Shown here: positions 49,679 to 63,920 of the stretch, one piece after another
How positions within the stretch are numbered: position 1 is the first letter of the stretch
Layout of the letters: each line of letters opens with the position of its first letter
Assembly (NCBI RefSeq): GCF_027744825.2
Contig: NC_071349.1
Location: 496,001 to 560,000, forward strand
Direction: 5' to 3'
DNA from: Synchiropus splendidus
Lineage: Eukaryota; Chordata; Actinopteri; Syngnathiformes; Callionymidae
DNA length: 64,000 nucleotides
Made by a program: the position numbers and the translations under genes
The notes under the pieces: model-generated
What the model was told of the DNA's origin: nothing
Database searches by the model: none
What the model saw: the letters and a program-made list of their open reading frames with translations, nothing else

Positions 49679-52600
49679 AAAGTTATCAACACTTTTATGT
49701 TTGGCGTTCCGAAACCCACCTTATCTCAGGCTGAAAAGCGTTTTTGTGCATTGTGCCATAACTTTTCAGGGAAGCTTCAGAACATGAAATTTTAACCTCC
49801 CACTATAGCAGAAAGGGTCTTTCTAGTAGTTGCACATCAAATCTAAACTGTCTGAAGTGTTTTTCCAAAGTTATTAACACTTTTATGTTTGGCGTTCCGA
49901 AACCCACCTTATCTCAGGCTGATAAGCGTTTTTGTGCATTGTGCCATAACTTTTCAGGGAAGCTTCAGAACATGAAATTTTAACCTCCCACTATAGCAGA
50001 AAGGGTCTTTCTAGTAGTTGCACATCAAATCTAAACTGTCTGAAGTGTTTTTCCAAAGTTATGAACACATTTATGTTTGGCGTTCCGAAACCCACCTTAT
50101 CTCAGGCTGAAAAGCGTTTTTGTGCATTGTGCCATAACTTTTTAGGAAAGCTTCAGAACATGAAATTTTAACCTCCCACTATAGCAGAAAGGGTCTTTCT
50201 AGTAGTTGCACATCAAATCTAAACTGTCTGAAGTGTTTTTCCAAAGTTATCAACACTTTTATGTTTGGCGTTCCGAAACCCACCTTATCTCAGGCTGAAA
50301 AGCGTTTTTACGCATTGTGCCATAACTTTTCAGGGAAGCTTCAGAACATGAAATTTTAACCTCCCACTATAGCAGAAAGGGTCTTTCTAGTAGGTGCACA
50401 TCAAATCTAAGCTGTCTGAAGTGTTTTTCCAAAGTTATTAACACTTTTATGTTTGGCGTTCCGAAACCCACTTTATCTCAGGCTGAAAAGCGTTTTTGTG
50501 CATTGTGCCATAACTTTTCAGGGAAGCTTCAGAACATGAAATTTTAACCTCCCACTATAGCAGAAAGGGTCTTTCTAGTAGTTGCACATCAAATCTAAAC
50601 TGTCTGAAGTGTTTTTCCAAAGTTATTAACACTTTTATGTTTGGCGTTCCGAAACCCACCTTATCTCAGGCTGAAAAGCGTTTTTGTGCATTGTGCCATA
50701 ACTTTTCAGGGAAGCTTCAGAACATGAAATTTTAACCTCCCACTATAGCAGAAAGGGTCTTTCTAGTAGTTGCACATCAAATCTAAACTGTCTGAAGTGT
50801 TTTTCCAAAGTTATTAACACTTTTATGTTTGGCGTTCCGAAACCCACCTTATCTCAGGCTGAAAAGCGTTTTTGTGCATTGTGCCATAACTTTTCAGGAA
50901 AGCTTCAGAACATGAAATTTTAACCTCCCACTATAGCAGAAAGGGTCTTTCTAGTAGTTGCACATCAAATCTAAACTGTCTGAAGTGTTTTTCCAAAGTT
51001 ATCAACACTTTTATGTTTGGCGTTCCGAAACCCACCTTATCTCAGGCTGAAAAGCGTTTTTACGCATTGTGCCATAACTTTTCAGGGAAGCTTCAGAACA
51101 TGAAATTTTAACCTCCCACTATAGCAGAAAGGGTCTTTCTAGTAGGTGCACATCAAATCTAAACTGTCTGAAGTGTTTTTCCAAAGTTATCAACACTTTT
51201 ATGTTTGGCGTTCCGAAACCCACCTTATCTCAGGCTGAAAAGCGTTTTTGTGCATTGTGCCATAACTTTTCAGGGAAGCTTCAGAACATGAAATTTTAAC
51301 TTCCCACTATAGCAGAAAGGGTCTTTCTAGTAGTTGCACATCAAATCTAAACTGTCTGAAGTGTTTTTCCAAAGTTATAAACACTTTTATGTTTGGCGTT
51401 CCGAAACCCACCTTATCTCAGGCTGAAAAGCGTTTTTGTGCATTGTGCCATAACTTTTCAGGGAAGCTTCAGAACATGAAATTTTAACCTCCCACTATAG
51501 CAGAAAGGGTCTTTCTAGTAGTTGCACATCAAATCTAAACTGTCTGAAGTGTTTTTCCAAAGTTATCAACACTTTTATGTTTGGCGTTCCGAAACCCACC
51601 TTATCTCAGGCTGAAAAGCGTTTTTACGCATTGTGCCATAACTTTTCAGGGAAGCATCAGAACATGAAATTTTAGCCTCCCACTATAGCAGAAAGGGTCT
51701 TTCTAGTAGGTGCACATCAAATCTAAGCTGTCTGAAGTGTTTTTGGAAAGTTATCAACACTTTTATGTTTGGCGTTCCGAAACCCACCTTATCTCAGGCT
51801 GAAAAGCGTTTTTGTGCATTGTGCCATAACTTTTCAGGGAAGCTTCAGAACATGAAATTTTAACCTCCCACTATAGCAGAAAGGGTCTTTCTAGTAGTTG
51901 CACATCAAATCTAAGCTGTCTGAAGTGTTTTTCAAAAGTTATCAACACTTTTATGTTTGGCGTTCCGAAACCCACCTTATCTCAGTCTGAAAAGCGTTTT
52001 TGTGCATTGTGCCATAACTTTTCAGGGAAGCTTCAGAACATGAAATTTTAACCTCCCACTATAGCAGAAAGGGTCTTTCTAGTAGTTGCACATCAAATCT
52101 AAACTGTCTGAAGTGTTTTTCCAAAGTTATTAACACTTTTATGTTTGGCGTTCCGAAACCCACCTTATCTCAGGCTGAAAAGCGTTTTTGTGCATTGTGC
52201 CATAACTTTTCAGGGAAGCTTCAGAACATGAAATTTTAACCTCCCACTATAGCAGAAAGGGTCTTTCTAGTAGTTGCACATCAAATCTAAACTGTCTGAA
52301 GTGTTTTTCCAAAGTTATCAACACTTTTATGTTTGGCGTTCCGAAACCCACCTTATCTCAGGCTGAAAAGCGTTTTTGTGCATTGTGCCATAACTTTTCA
52401 GGGAAGCTTCAGAACATGAAATTTTAACCTCCCACTATAGCAGAAAGGGTCTTTCTAGTAGTTGCACATCAAATCTAAACTGTCTGAAGTGTTTTTCCAA
52501 AGTTATTAACACTTTTATGTTTGGCGTTCCGAAACCCACCTTATCTTATGCTGAAAAGCGTTTTTGTGCATTGTGCCATAACTTTTCAGGGAAGCTTCAG

Positions 52601-55600
52601 AACATGAAATTTTAACCTCCCACTATAGCAGAAAGGGTCTTTCTAGTAGTTGCACATCAAATCTAAACTGTCTGAAGTGTTTTTCCAAAGTTATTAACAC
52701 TTTTATGTTTGGCGTTCCGAAACCCACCTTATCTCAGGCTGAAAAGCGTTTTTGTGCATTGTGCCATAACTTTTCAGGGAAGCTTCAGAACATGAAATTT
52801 TAACCTCCCACTATAGCAGAAAGGGTCTTTCTAGTAGTTGCACATCAAATCTAAACTGTCTGAAGTGTTTTTCCAAAGTTATCAACACTTTTATGTTTGG
52901 CGTTCCGAAACCCACCTTATCTCAGGCTGAAAAGCGTTTTTGTGCATTGTGCCATAACTTTTCAGGGAAGCTTCAGAACATGAAATTTTAACCTCCCACT
53001 ATAGCAGAAAGGGTCTTTCTAGTAGTTGCACATCAAATCTAAACTGTCTGAAGTGTTTTTCCAAAGTTATTAACACTTTTATGTTTGGCGTTCCGAAACC
53101 CACCTTATCTCAGGCTGAAAAGCGTTTTTGTGCATTGTGCCATAACTTTTCAGGGAAGCTTCAGAACATGAAATTTTAACCTCCCACTATAGCAGAAAGG
53201 GTCTTTCTAGTAGTTGCACATCAAATCTAAACTGTCTGAAGTGTTTTTCCAAAGTTATCAACACTTTTATGTTTGGCGTTCCGAAACCCACCTTATCTCA
53301 GGCTGAAAAGCGTTTTTATGCATTGAGCCATAACTTTTCAGGGAAGCTTCAGAACATGAAATTTTAACCTCCCACTATAGCAGAAAGGGTCTTTCTAGTA
53401 GGTGCACATCAAATCTAAGCTGTCTGAAGTGTTTTTCGAAAGTTATCAACACTTTTATGTTTGGCGTTCCGAAACCCACCTTATCTCAGGCTGAAAAGCG
53501 TTTTTGTGCATTGTGCCATAACTTTTCAGGGAAGCTTCAGAACATGAAATTTTAACCTCCCACTATAGCAGAAAGGGTCTTTCTAGTAGTTGCACATCAA
53601 ATCTAAACTGTCTGAAGTGTTTTTCCAAAGTTATTAACACTTTTATGTTTGGCGTTCCGAAACCCACCTTATCTCAGGCTGAAAAGCGTTTTTGTGCATT
53701 GTGCCATAACTTTTCAGGGAAGCTTCAGAACATGAAATTTTAACCTCCCACTATAGCAGAAAGGGTCTTTCTAGTAGTTGCACATCAAATCTAAACTGTC
53801 TGAAGTGTTTTTCCAAAGTTATCAACACTTTTATGTTTGGCGTTCCGAAACCCACCTTATCTCAGGCTGAAAAGCGTTTTTACGCATTGAGCCATAACTT
53901 TTCAGGGAAGCTTCAGAACATGAAATTTTAACCTCCCACTATAGCAGAAAGGGTCTTTCTAGTAGGTGCACATCAAATCTAAGCTGTCTGAAGTGTTTTT
54001 CGAAAGTTATCAACACTTTTATGTTTGGCGTTCCGAAACCCACCTTATCTCAGGCTGAAAAGCGTTTTTGTGCATTGTGCCATAACTTTTCAGGGAAGCT
54101 TCAGAACATGAAATTTTAACCTCCCACTATAGCAGAAAGGGTCTTTCTAGTAGTTGCACATCAAATCTAAACTGTCTGAAGTGTTTTTCCAAAGTTATTA
54201 ACACTTTTATGTTTGGCGTTCCGAAACCCACCTTATCTCAGGCTGAAAAGCGTTTTTGTGCATTGTGCCATAACTTTTCAGGGAAGCTTCAGAACATGAA
54301 ATTTTAACCTCCCACTATAGCAGAAAGGGTCTTTATAGTAGTTGCACATCAAATCTAAACTGTCTGAAGTGTTTTTCCAAAGTTATTAACACTTTTATGT
54401 TTGGCGTTCCGAAACCCACCTTATCTCAGGCTGAAAAGCGTTTTTGTGCATTGTGCCATAACTTTTCAGGGAAGCTTCAGAACATGAAATTTTAACCTCC
54501 CACTATAGCAGAAAGGGTCTTTCTAGTAGTTGCACATCAAATCTAAACTGTCTGAAGTGTTTTTCCAAAGTTATCAACACTTTTATGTTTGGCGTTCCGA
54601 AACCCACCTTATCTCAGGCTGAAAAGCGTTTTTGTGCATTGTGCCATAACTTTTCAGGGAAGCTTCAGAACATGAAATTTTAACCTCCCACTATAGCAGA
54701 AAGGGTCTTTCTAGTAGTTGCACATCAAATCTAAACTGTCTGAAGTGTTTTTCCAAAGTTATTAACACTTTTATGTTTGGCGTTCCGAAACCCACCTTAT
54801 CTCAGGCTGAAAAGCGTTTTTGTGCATTGTGCCATAACTTTTCAGCGAAGCTTCAGAACATGAAATTTTAACCTCCCACTATAGCAGAAAGGGTCTTTCT
54901 AGTAGTTGCACATCAAATCTAAACTGTCTGAAGTGTTTTTCCAAAGTTATCAACACTTTTATGTTTGGCGTTCCGAAACCCACCTTATCTCAGGCTGAAA
55001 AGCGTTTTTACGCATTGTGCCATAACTTTTCAGGGAAGCTTCAGAACATGAAATTTTAACCTCCCACTATAGCAGAAAGGGTCTTTCTAGTAGGTGCACA
55101 TCAAATCTAAGCTGTCTGAAGTGTTTTTCCAAAGTTATCAACACTTTTATGTTTGGCGTTCCGAAACCCACCTTATCTCAGGCTGAAAAGCGTTTTTGTG
55201 CATTGTGCCATAACTTTTCAGGGAAGCTTCAGAACATTAAATTTTAACCTCCCACTATAGCAGAAAGGGTCTTTCTAGTAGTTGCACATCAAATCTAAAC
55301 TGTCTGAAGTGTTTTTCCAAAGTTATTAACACTTTTATGTTTGGCGTTCCGAAACCCACCTTATCTCAGGCTGAAAAGCGTTTTTGTGCATTGTGCCATA
55401 ACTTTTCAGGGAAGCTTCAGAACATGAAATTTTAACCTCCCACTATAGCAGAAAGGGTCTTTCTAGTAGTTGCACATCAAATCTAAACTGTCTGAAGTGT
55501 TTTTCCAAAGTTATTAACACTTTTATGTTTGGCGTTCCGAAACCCACCTTATCTCAGGCTGAAAAGCGTTTTTGTGCATTGTGCCATAACTTTTCAGGAA

Positions 55601-58205
55601 AGCTTCAGAACATGAAATTTTAACCTCCCACTATAGCAGAAAGGGTCTTTCTAGTAGTTGCACATCAAATCTAAACTGTCTGAAGTGTTTTTCCAAAGTT
55701 ATCAACACTTTTATGTTTGGCGTCCCGAAACCCACCTTATCTCAGGCTGAAAAGCGTTTTTACGCATTGTGCCATAACTTTTCAGGGAAGCTTCAGAACA
55801 TGAAATTTTAACCTCCCACTATAGCAGAAAGGGTCTTTCTAGTAGGTGCACATCAAATCTAAGCTGTCTGAAGTGTTTTTCCAAAGTTATTAACACTTTT
55901 ATGTTTGGCGTTCCGAAACCCACCTTATCTCAGGCTGAAAAGCGTTTTTGTGCATTGTGCCATTACTTTTCAGGGAAGCTTCAGAACATGAAATTTTAAC
56001 CTCCCACTATAGCAGAAAGGGTCTTTCTAGTAGTTGCACATCAAATCTAAACTGTCTGAAGTGTTTTTCCAAAGTTATCAACACTTTTATGTTTGGCGTT
56101 CCGAAACCCACCTTATCTCAGGCTGAAAAGCGTTTTTACGCAGTGTGCCATAACTTTTCAGGGAAGCATCAGAACATGAAATTTTAACCTCCCACTATAG
56201 CAGAAAGGGTCTTTCTAGTAGGTGCACATCAAATCTAAACTGTCTGAAGTGTTTTCCGAAAGTTATCAACACTTTTATGTTTGGCGTTCCGAAACCCACC
56301 TTATCTCAGGCTGAAAAGCGTTTTTGTGCATTATGCCATAACTTTTCAGGGAAGCTTCAGAACATGAAATTTTAACCTCCCACTATAGCAAAAAGGGTCT
56401 TTCTAGTAGTTGCACATCAAATCTAAGCTGTCTGAAGTGTTTTTCAAAAGTTATCAACACTTTTATGTTTGGCGTTCCGAAACCCACCTTATCTCAGGCT
56501 GAAAAGCGTTTTTGTGCATTGTGCCATAACTTTTCAGGGAAGCTTCAGAACATGAAATTTTAACCTCCCACTATAGCAGAAAGGGTCTTTCTAGTAGTTG
56601 CACATCAAATCTAAACTGTCTGAAGTGTTTTTCCAAAGTTATTAACACTTTTATGTTTGGCGTTCCGAAACCCACCTTATCTCAGGCTGAAAAGCGTTTT
56701 TGTGCATTGTGCCATAACTTTTCAGGGAAGCTTCAGAACATGAAATTTTAACCTCCCACTATAGCAGAAAGGGTCTTTCTAGTAGTTGCACATCAAATCT
56801 AAACTGTCTGAAGTGTTTTTCCAAAGTTATCAACACTTTTATGTTTGGCGTTCCGAAACCCACCTTATCTCAGGCTGAAAAGCGTTTTTACGCATTGTGC
56901 CATAACTTTTCAGGGAAGCTTCAGAACATGAAATTTTATCCTCCCACTGTAGCAGAAAGGGTCTTTCTAGTAGGTGCACATCAAATCTAAGCTGTCTGAA
57001 GTGTTTTTCGAAAGTTATCAACACTTTTATGTTTGGCGTTCCGAAACCCACCTTATCTCAGGCTGAAAAGCGTTTTTGTGCATTGTGCCATAACTTTTCA
57101 GGGAAGCTTCAGAACATGAAATTTTAACCTTCCACTATAGCAGAAAGGGTCTTTCTAGTAGTTGCACATCAAATCTAAACTGTCTGAAGTGTTTTTCCAA
57201 AGTTATTAACACTTTTATGTTTGGCGTTCCGAAACCCACCTTATCTCAGGCTGAAAAGCGTTTTTACGCATTGTGCCATAACTTTTCAGGGAAGCTTCAG
57301 AACATGAAATTTTAACCTCCCACTATAGCAGAAAGGGTCTTTCTAGTAGGTGCACATCAAATCTAAGCTGTCTGAAGTGTTTTTCGAAAGTTATCAACAC
57401 TTTTATGTTTGGCGTTCCGAAACCCACCTTATCTCAGGCTGAAAAGCGTTTTTGTGCATTGTGCCATAACTTTTCAGGGAAGCTTCAGAACATGAAATTT
57501 TAACCTCCCACTATAGCAGAAAGGGTCTTTCTAGTAGTTGCACATCAAATCTAAGCTGTCTGAAGTGTTTTTCAAAAGTTATCAACACTTTTATGTTTGG
57601 CGTTCCGAAACCCACCTTATCTCAGGCTGAAAAGCGTTTTTGTGCATTGTGCCATAACTTTTCAGGGAAGCTTCAGAACATGAAATTTTAACCTCCCACT
57701 ATAGCAGAAAGGGTCTTTCTAGTAGTTGCACATCAAATCTAAACTGTCTGAAGTGTTTTTCCAAAGTTATCAACACTTTTATGTTTGGCGTTCCGAAACC
57801 CACCTTATCTCAGGCTGAAAAGCGTTTTTGTGCATTGTGCCATAACTTTTCAGGGAAGCTTCAGAACATGAAATTTTAACCTCCCACTATAGCAGAAAGG
57901 GTCTTTCTAGTAGTTGCACATCAAATCTAAACTGTCTGAAGTGTTTTTCCAAAGTTATTAACACTTTTATGTTTGGCGTTCCGAAACCCACCTTATCTCA
58001 GGCTGAAAAGCGTTTTTGTGCATTGTGCCATAACTTTTCAGGGAAGCTTCAGAACATGAAATTTTAACCTCCCACTATAGCAGAAAGGGTCTTTCTAGTA
58101 GTTGCACATCAAATCTAAACTGTCTGAAGTGTTTTTCCAAAGTTATCAACACTTTTATGTTTGGCGTTCCGAAACCCACCTTATCTCAGGCTGAAAAGCG
58201 TTTTT
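49679..58205. repeat. Segmental duplication, right arm (8,527 bp)
   Basis: Copy of 40279-48805. The arms are separated by 873 bp (48806-49678) of ordinary satellite, so one copying step added 50 monomers. Private changes here are 50737 C, 51163 A, 51986 T, 53319 T, 54335 A, 54846 C and 55964 T. About 0.08% divergence means this is the youngest large event visible in the window, provided both copies are real. Confidence 0.93.
49821..53580. repeat. Duplicate of the 20-monomer HOR
   Basis: Copy of the unit at 40421-44180 displaced by 9,400 bp, with the same private marks (gataagcg, ttttagg, cccacttta, ataaac, ttttgg, tcttatgc). Differences found: 50737 C for G, 51163 A for G, 51986 T for G and 53319 T for C. 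Confidence 0.88.
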
Positions 58206-58468
58206 ACGCATTGTGCCATAACTTTTCAGGGAAGCTTCAGAACATGAAATTTTAACCTCCCACTATAGCAGAAAGGGTCTTTCTAGTAGGTGCACATCAA
58301 ATCTAAGCTGTCTGAAGTGTTTTTCCAAAGTTATCAACTCTTTTATGTTTGGCGTTCCGAAACCCACCTTATCTCAGGCTGAAAAGCGTTTTTGTGCATT
58401 GTGCCATAACTTTTCAGGGAAGCTTCAGAACATGAAATTTTAACCTCCCACTATAGCAGAAAGGGTCT

Positions 58469-61400
58469 TTCTAGTAGTTGCACATCAAATCTAAACTGTC
58501 TGAAGTGTTTTTCCAAAGTTATTAAGACTTTTATGTTTGGCGTTCCGAAACCCACCTTATCTCAGGCTGAAAAGCGTTTTTGTGCATTGTGCCATAACTT
58601 TTCAGGAAAGCTTCAGAACATGAAATTTTAACCTCCCACTATAGCAGAAAGGGTCTTTCTAGTAGTTGCACATCAAATCTAAACTGTCTGAAGTGTTTTT
58701 CCAAAGTTATCAACACTTTTATGTTTGGCGTTCCGAAACCCACCTTATCTCAGGCTGAAAAGCGTTTTTACGCATTGTGCCATAACTTTTCAGGGAAGCT
58801 TCAGAACATGAAATTTTAACCTCCCACTATAGCAGAAAGGGTCTTTCTAGTAGGTGCACATCAAATCTAAGCTGTCTGAAGTGTTTTTCCAAAGTTATCA
58901 ACACTTTTATGTTTGGCGTTCCGAAACCCACCTTATCTCAGGCTGAAAAGCGTTTTTGTGCATTGTGCCATAACTTTTCAGGGAAGCTTCAGAACATGAA
59001 ATTTTAACTTCCCACTATAGCAGAAAGGGTCTTTCTAGTAGTTGCACATCAAATCTAAACTGTCTGAAGTGTTTTTCCAAAGTTATTAACACTTTTATGT
59101 TTGGCGTTCCGAAACCCACCTTATCTCAGGCTGAAAAGCGTTTTTGTGCATTGTGCCATAACTTTTCAGGGAAGCTTTAGAACATGAAATTTTAACCTCC
59201 CACTATAGCAGAAAGGGTCTTTCTAGTAGTTGCACATCAAATCTAAACTGTCTGAAGTGTTTTTCCAAAGTTATCAACACTTTTATGTTTGGCGTTCCGA
59301 AACCCACCTTATCTCAGGCTGAAAAGCGTTTTTACGCATTGTGCCATAACTTTTCAGGGAAGCATCAGAACATGAAATTTTAGCCTCCCACTATAGCAGA
59401 AAGGGTCTTTCTAGTAGGTGCACATCAAATCTAAGCTGTCTGAAGTGTTTTTCGAAAGTTATCAACACTTTTATGTTTGGCGTTCCGAAACCCACCTTAT
59501 CTCAGGCTGAAAAGCGTTTTTGTGCATTGTGCCATAACTTTTCAGGGAAGCTTCAGAACATGAAATTTTAACCTCCCACTATAGCAGAAAGGGTCTTTCT
59601 AGTAGTTGCACATCAAATCTAAGCTGTCTGAAGTGTTTTTCAAAAGTTATCAACACTTTTATGTTTGGCGTTCCGAAACCCACCTTATCTCAGGCTGAAA
59701 AGCGTTTTTGTGCATTGTGCCATAACTTTTCAGGGAAGCTTCAGAACATGAAATTTTAACCTCCCACTATAGCAGAAAGGGTCTTTCTAGTAGTTGCACA
59801 TCAAATCTAAACTGTCTGAAGTGTTTTTCCAAAGTTATTAACACTTTTATGTTTGGCGTTCCGAAACCCACCTTATCTCAGGCTGAAAAGCGTTTTTGTG
59901 CATTGTGCCATAACTTTTCAGGGAAGCTTCAGAACATGAAATTTTAACCTCCCACTATAGCAGAAAGGGTCTTTCTAGTAGTTGCACATCAAATCTAAAC
60001 TGTCTGAAGTGTTTTTCCAAAGTTATCAACACTTTTATGTTTGGCGTTCCGAAACCCACCTTATCTCAGGCTGAAAAGCGTTTTTACGCATTGTGCCATA
60101 ACTTTTCAGGGAAGCTTCAGAACATGAAATTTTAACCTCCCACTATAGCAGAAAGGGTCTTTCTAGTAGGTGCACATCAAATCTAAGCTGTCTGAAGTGT
60201 TTTTCGAAAGTTATCAACACTTTTATGTTTGGCGTTCCGAAACCCACCTTATCTCAGGCTGAAAAGCGTTTTTGTGCATTGTGCCATAACTTTTCAGGGA
60301 AGCTTCAGAACATGAAATTTTAACCTTCCACTATAGCAGAAAGGGTCTTTCTAGTAGTTGCACATCAAATCTAAACTGTCTGAAGTGTTTTTCCAAAGTT
60401 ATTACCACTTTTATGTTTGGCGTTCCGAAACCCACCTTATCTCAGGCTGAAAAGCGTTTTTGTGCATTGTGCCATAACTTTTCAGGGAAGCTTCAGAACA
60501 TGAAATTTTAACCTCCCACTATAGCAGAAAGGGTCTTTCTAGTAGTTGCACATCAAATCTAAACTGTCTGAAGTGTTTTTCCAAAGTTATTAACACTTTT
60601 ATGTTTGGCGTTCCGAAACCCACCTTATCTCAGGCTGAAAAGCGTTTTTGTGCATTGTGCCATAACTTTTCAGGGAAGCTTCAGAACATGAAATTTTAAC
60701 CTCCCACTATAGCAGAAAGGGTCTTTCTAGTAGTTGCACATCAAATCTAAACTGTCTGAAGTGTTTTTCCAAAGTTATCAACACTTTTATGTTTGGCGTT
60801 CCGAAACCCACCTTATCTCAGGCTGAAAAGCGTTTTTGTGCATTGTGCCATAACTTTTCAGGGAAGCTTCAGAACATGAAATTTTAACCTCCCACTATAG
60901 CAGAAAGGGTCTTTCTAGTAGTTGCACATCAAATCTAAACTGTCTGAAGTGTTTTTCCAAAGTTATTAACACTTTTATGTTTGGCGTTCCGAAACCCACC
61001 TTATCTCAGGCTGAAAAACGTTTTTGTGCATTGTGCCATAACTTTTCAGGGAAGCTTCAGAACATGAAATTTTAACCTCCCACTATAGCAGAAAGGGTCT
61101 TTCTAGTAGTTGCACATCAAATTTAAACTGTCTGAAGTGTTTTTCCAAAGTTATCAACACTTTTATGTTTGGCGTTCCGAAACCCACCTTATCTCAGGCT
61201 GAAAAGCGTTTTTACGCATTGAGCCATAACTTTTCAGGGAAGCTTCAGAACATGAAATTTTAACCTCCCACTATAGCAGAAAGGGTCTTTCTAGTAGGTG
61301 CACATCAAATCTAAGCTGTCTGAAGTGTTTTTCGAAAGTTATCAACACTTTTATGTTTGGCGTTCCGAAACCCACCTTATCTCAGGCTGAAAAGCGTTTT

Positions 61401-61476
61401 TGTGCATTGTGCCATAACTTTTCAGGGAAGCTTCAGAACATGAAATTTTAACCTCCCTCTATAGCAGAAAGGGTCT
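58469..61476. repeat. 16 monomers of the 21-mer HOR (slots 6-21)
   Basis: Ax-B-C1-A-B-C2-D-A-B-C2-A-A-E-A-Bs-C2, the same type order as 941-3948, lying 306 monomers (57,528 bp) away. Slot marks agree: T165 in C1, A144 with G163 in the following B, A122 in Bs. Private substitutions include attaagac, attaccac, ctgaaaaacg and aatttaaac, so the copies have diverged a little. Confidence 0.8.
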
Positions 61477-62604
61477 TTCTAGTAGTTGCACATCAAATCT
61501 AAACTGTCTGAAGTGTTTTTCCTAAGTTATTAACACTTTTATGTTTGGCGTTCCGAAACCCACCTTATCTCAGGCTGAAAAGCGTTTTTGTGCATTGTGC
61601 CATAACTTTTCAGGGAAGCTTCAGAACATGAAATTTTAACCTCCCACTATAGCAGAAAGGGTGTTTCTAGTAGTTGCACATCAAATCTAAACTGTCTGAA
61701 GTGTTTTTCCAAAGTTATTAACACTTTTATGTTCGGCGTTCCGAAACCCACCTTATCTCAGGCTGAAAAGCGTTTTTGTGCATTGTGCCATAACTTTTCA
61801 GGGAAGCTTCAGAACATGAAATTTTAACCTCCCACTATAGCAGAAAGGGTCTTTCTAGTAGTTGCACATCAAATCTAAACTGTCTGAAGTGTTTTTCCAA
61901 AGTTATCAACACTTTTATGTTTGGCGTTCCGAAACCCACCTTATCTCAGGCTGAAAAGCGTTTTTGTGCATTGTGCCATAACTTTTCAGGGAAGCTTCAG
62001 AACATGAAATTTTAACCTCCCACTATAGCAGAAAGGGTCTTTCTAGTAGTTGCACATCAAATCTAAACTGTCTGAAGTGTTTTTCCAAAGTTATTAACAC
62101 TTTTATGTTTGGCGTTCCGAAACCCACCTTATCTCAGGCTGAAAAGCGTTTTTGTGCATTGTGCCATAACTTTTCAGGGAAGCTTCAGAACATGAAATTT
62201 TAACCTCCCACTATAGCAGAAAGGGTCTTTCTAGTAGTTGCACATCAAATCTAAACTGTCTGAAGTGTTTTTCCAAAGTTATCAACACTTTTATGTTTGG
62301 CGTTCCGAAACCCACCTTATCTCAGGCTGAAAAGCGTTTTTACGCATTGTGCCATAACTTTTCAGGGAAGCTTCAGAACATGAAATTTTAACCTCCCACT
62401 ATAGCAGAAAGGGTCTTTCTAGTAGGTGCACATCAAATCTAAGCTGTCTGAAGTGTTTTTCCAAAGTTATCAACACTTTTATGTTTGGCGTTCCGAAACC
62501 CACCTTATCTCAGGCTGAAAAGCGTTTTTGTGCATTGTGCCATAACTTTTCAGGGAAGCTTCAGAACATGAAATTTTAACCTCCCACTATAGCAGAAAGG
62601 GTCT
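60349..62604. repeat. Module A-A-E-A-Bs-C2 followed by A-A-E-A-B-C1
   Basis: The first six monomers (60349-61476) are the standard module. The next six repeat the order with B for Bs and C1 for C2. The swap affects both members of the B-C pair together, which fits replacement or conversion of the pair as a unit. Confidence 0.7.
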
Positions 62605-63920
62605 TTCTAGTAGTTGCACATCAAATCTAAACTGTCTGAAGTGTTTTTCCAAAGTTATCAACACTTTTATGTTTGGCGTTCCGAAACCCACCTTATCTCA
62701 GGCTGAAAAGCGTTTTTACGCATTGTGCCATAACTTTTCAGGGAAGCTTCAGAACATGAAATTTTAACCTCCCACTATAGCAGAAAGGGTCTTTCTAGTA
62801 GGTGCACATCAAATCTAAGCTGTCTGAAGTGTTTTTCCAAAGTTATCAACACTTTTATGTTTGGCGTTCCGAAACCCACCTTATCTCAGGCTGAAAAGCG
62901 TTTTTGTGCATTGTGCCATAACTTTTCAGGGAAGCTTCAGAACATGAAATTTTAACCTCCCACTATAGCAGAAAGGGTCTTTCTAGTAGTTGCACATCAA
63001 ATCTAAACTGTCTGAAGTGTTTTTCCAAAGTTATTAACACTTTTATGTTTGGCGTTCCGAAACCCACCTTATCTCAGGCTGAAAAGCGTTTTTGTGCATT
63101 GTGCCATAACTTTTCAGGGAAGCTTCAGAACATGAAATTTTAACCTCCCACTATAGCAGAAAGGGTCTTTCTAGTAGTTGCACATCAAATCTAAACTGTC
63201 TGAAGTGTTTTTCCAAAGTTATGAACACTTTTATGTTTGGCGTTCCGAAACCCACCTTATCTCAGGCTGAAAAGCGTTTTTGTGCATTGTGCCATAACTT
63301 TTCAGGAAAGCTTCAGAACATGAAATTTTAACCTCCCACTATAGCAGAAAGGGTCTTTCTAGTAGTTGCACATCAAATCTAAACTGTCTGAAGTGTTTTT
63401 CCAAAGTTATCAACACTTTTATGTTTGGCGTTCCGAAACCCACCTTATCTCAGGCTGAAAAGCGTTTTTGTGCATTGTGCCATAACTTTTCAGGGAAGCT
63501 TCAGAACATGAAATTTTAACCTCCCACTATAGCAGAAAGGGTCTTTCTAGTAGGTGCACATCAAATCTAAGCTGTCTGAAGTGTTTTTCCAAAGTTATTA
63601 ACACTTTTATGTTTGGCGTTCCGAAACCCACCTTATCTCAGGCTGAAAAGCGTTTTTGTGCATTGTGCCATAACTTTTCAGGGAAGCTTCAGAACATGAA
63701 ATTTTAACCTCCCACTATAGCAGAAAGCGTCTTTCTAGTAGTTGCACATCAAATCTAAACTGTCTGAAGTGTTTTTCCAAAGTTATCAACACTTTTATGT
63801 TTGGCGTTCCGAAACCCACCTTATCTCAGGCTCAAAAGCGTTTTTACGCAGTGTGCCATAACTTTTCAGGGAAGCATCAGAACATGAAATTTTAACCTCC
63901 CACTATAGCAGAAAGGGTCT

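Noticed and set aside
55948..56187. 79-codon plus-strand open frame
   Set aside because: It depends on the private A-to-T at 55964, which removes the TAA in ccataac, and on a TTG start. The left duplication arm at 46564 lacks it.
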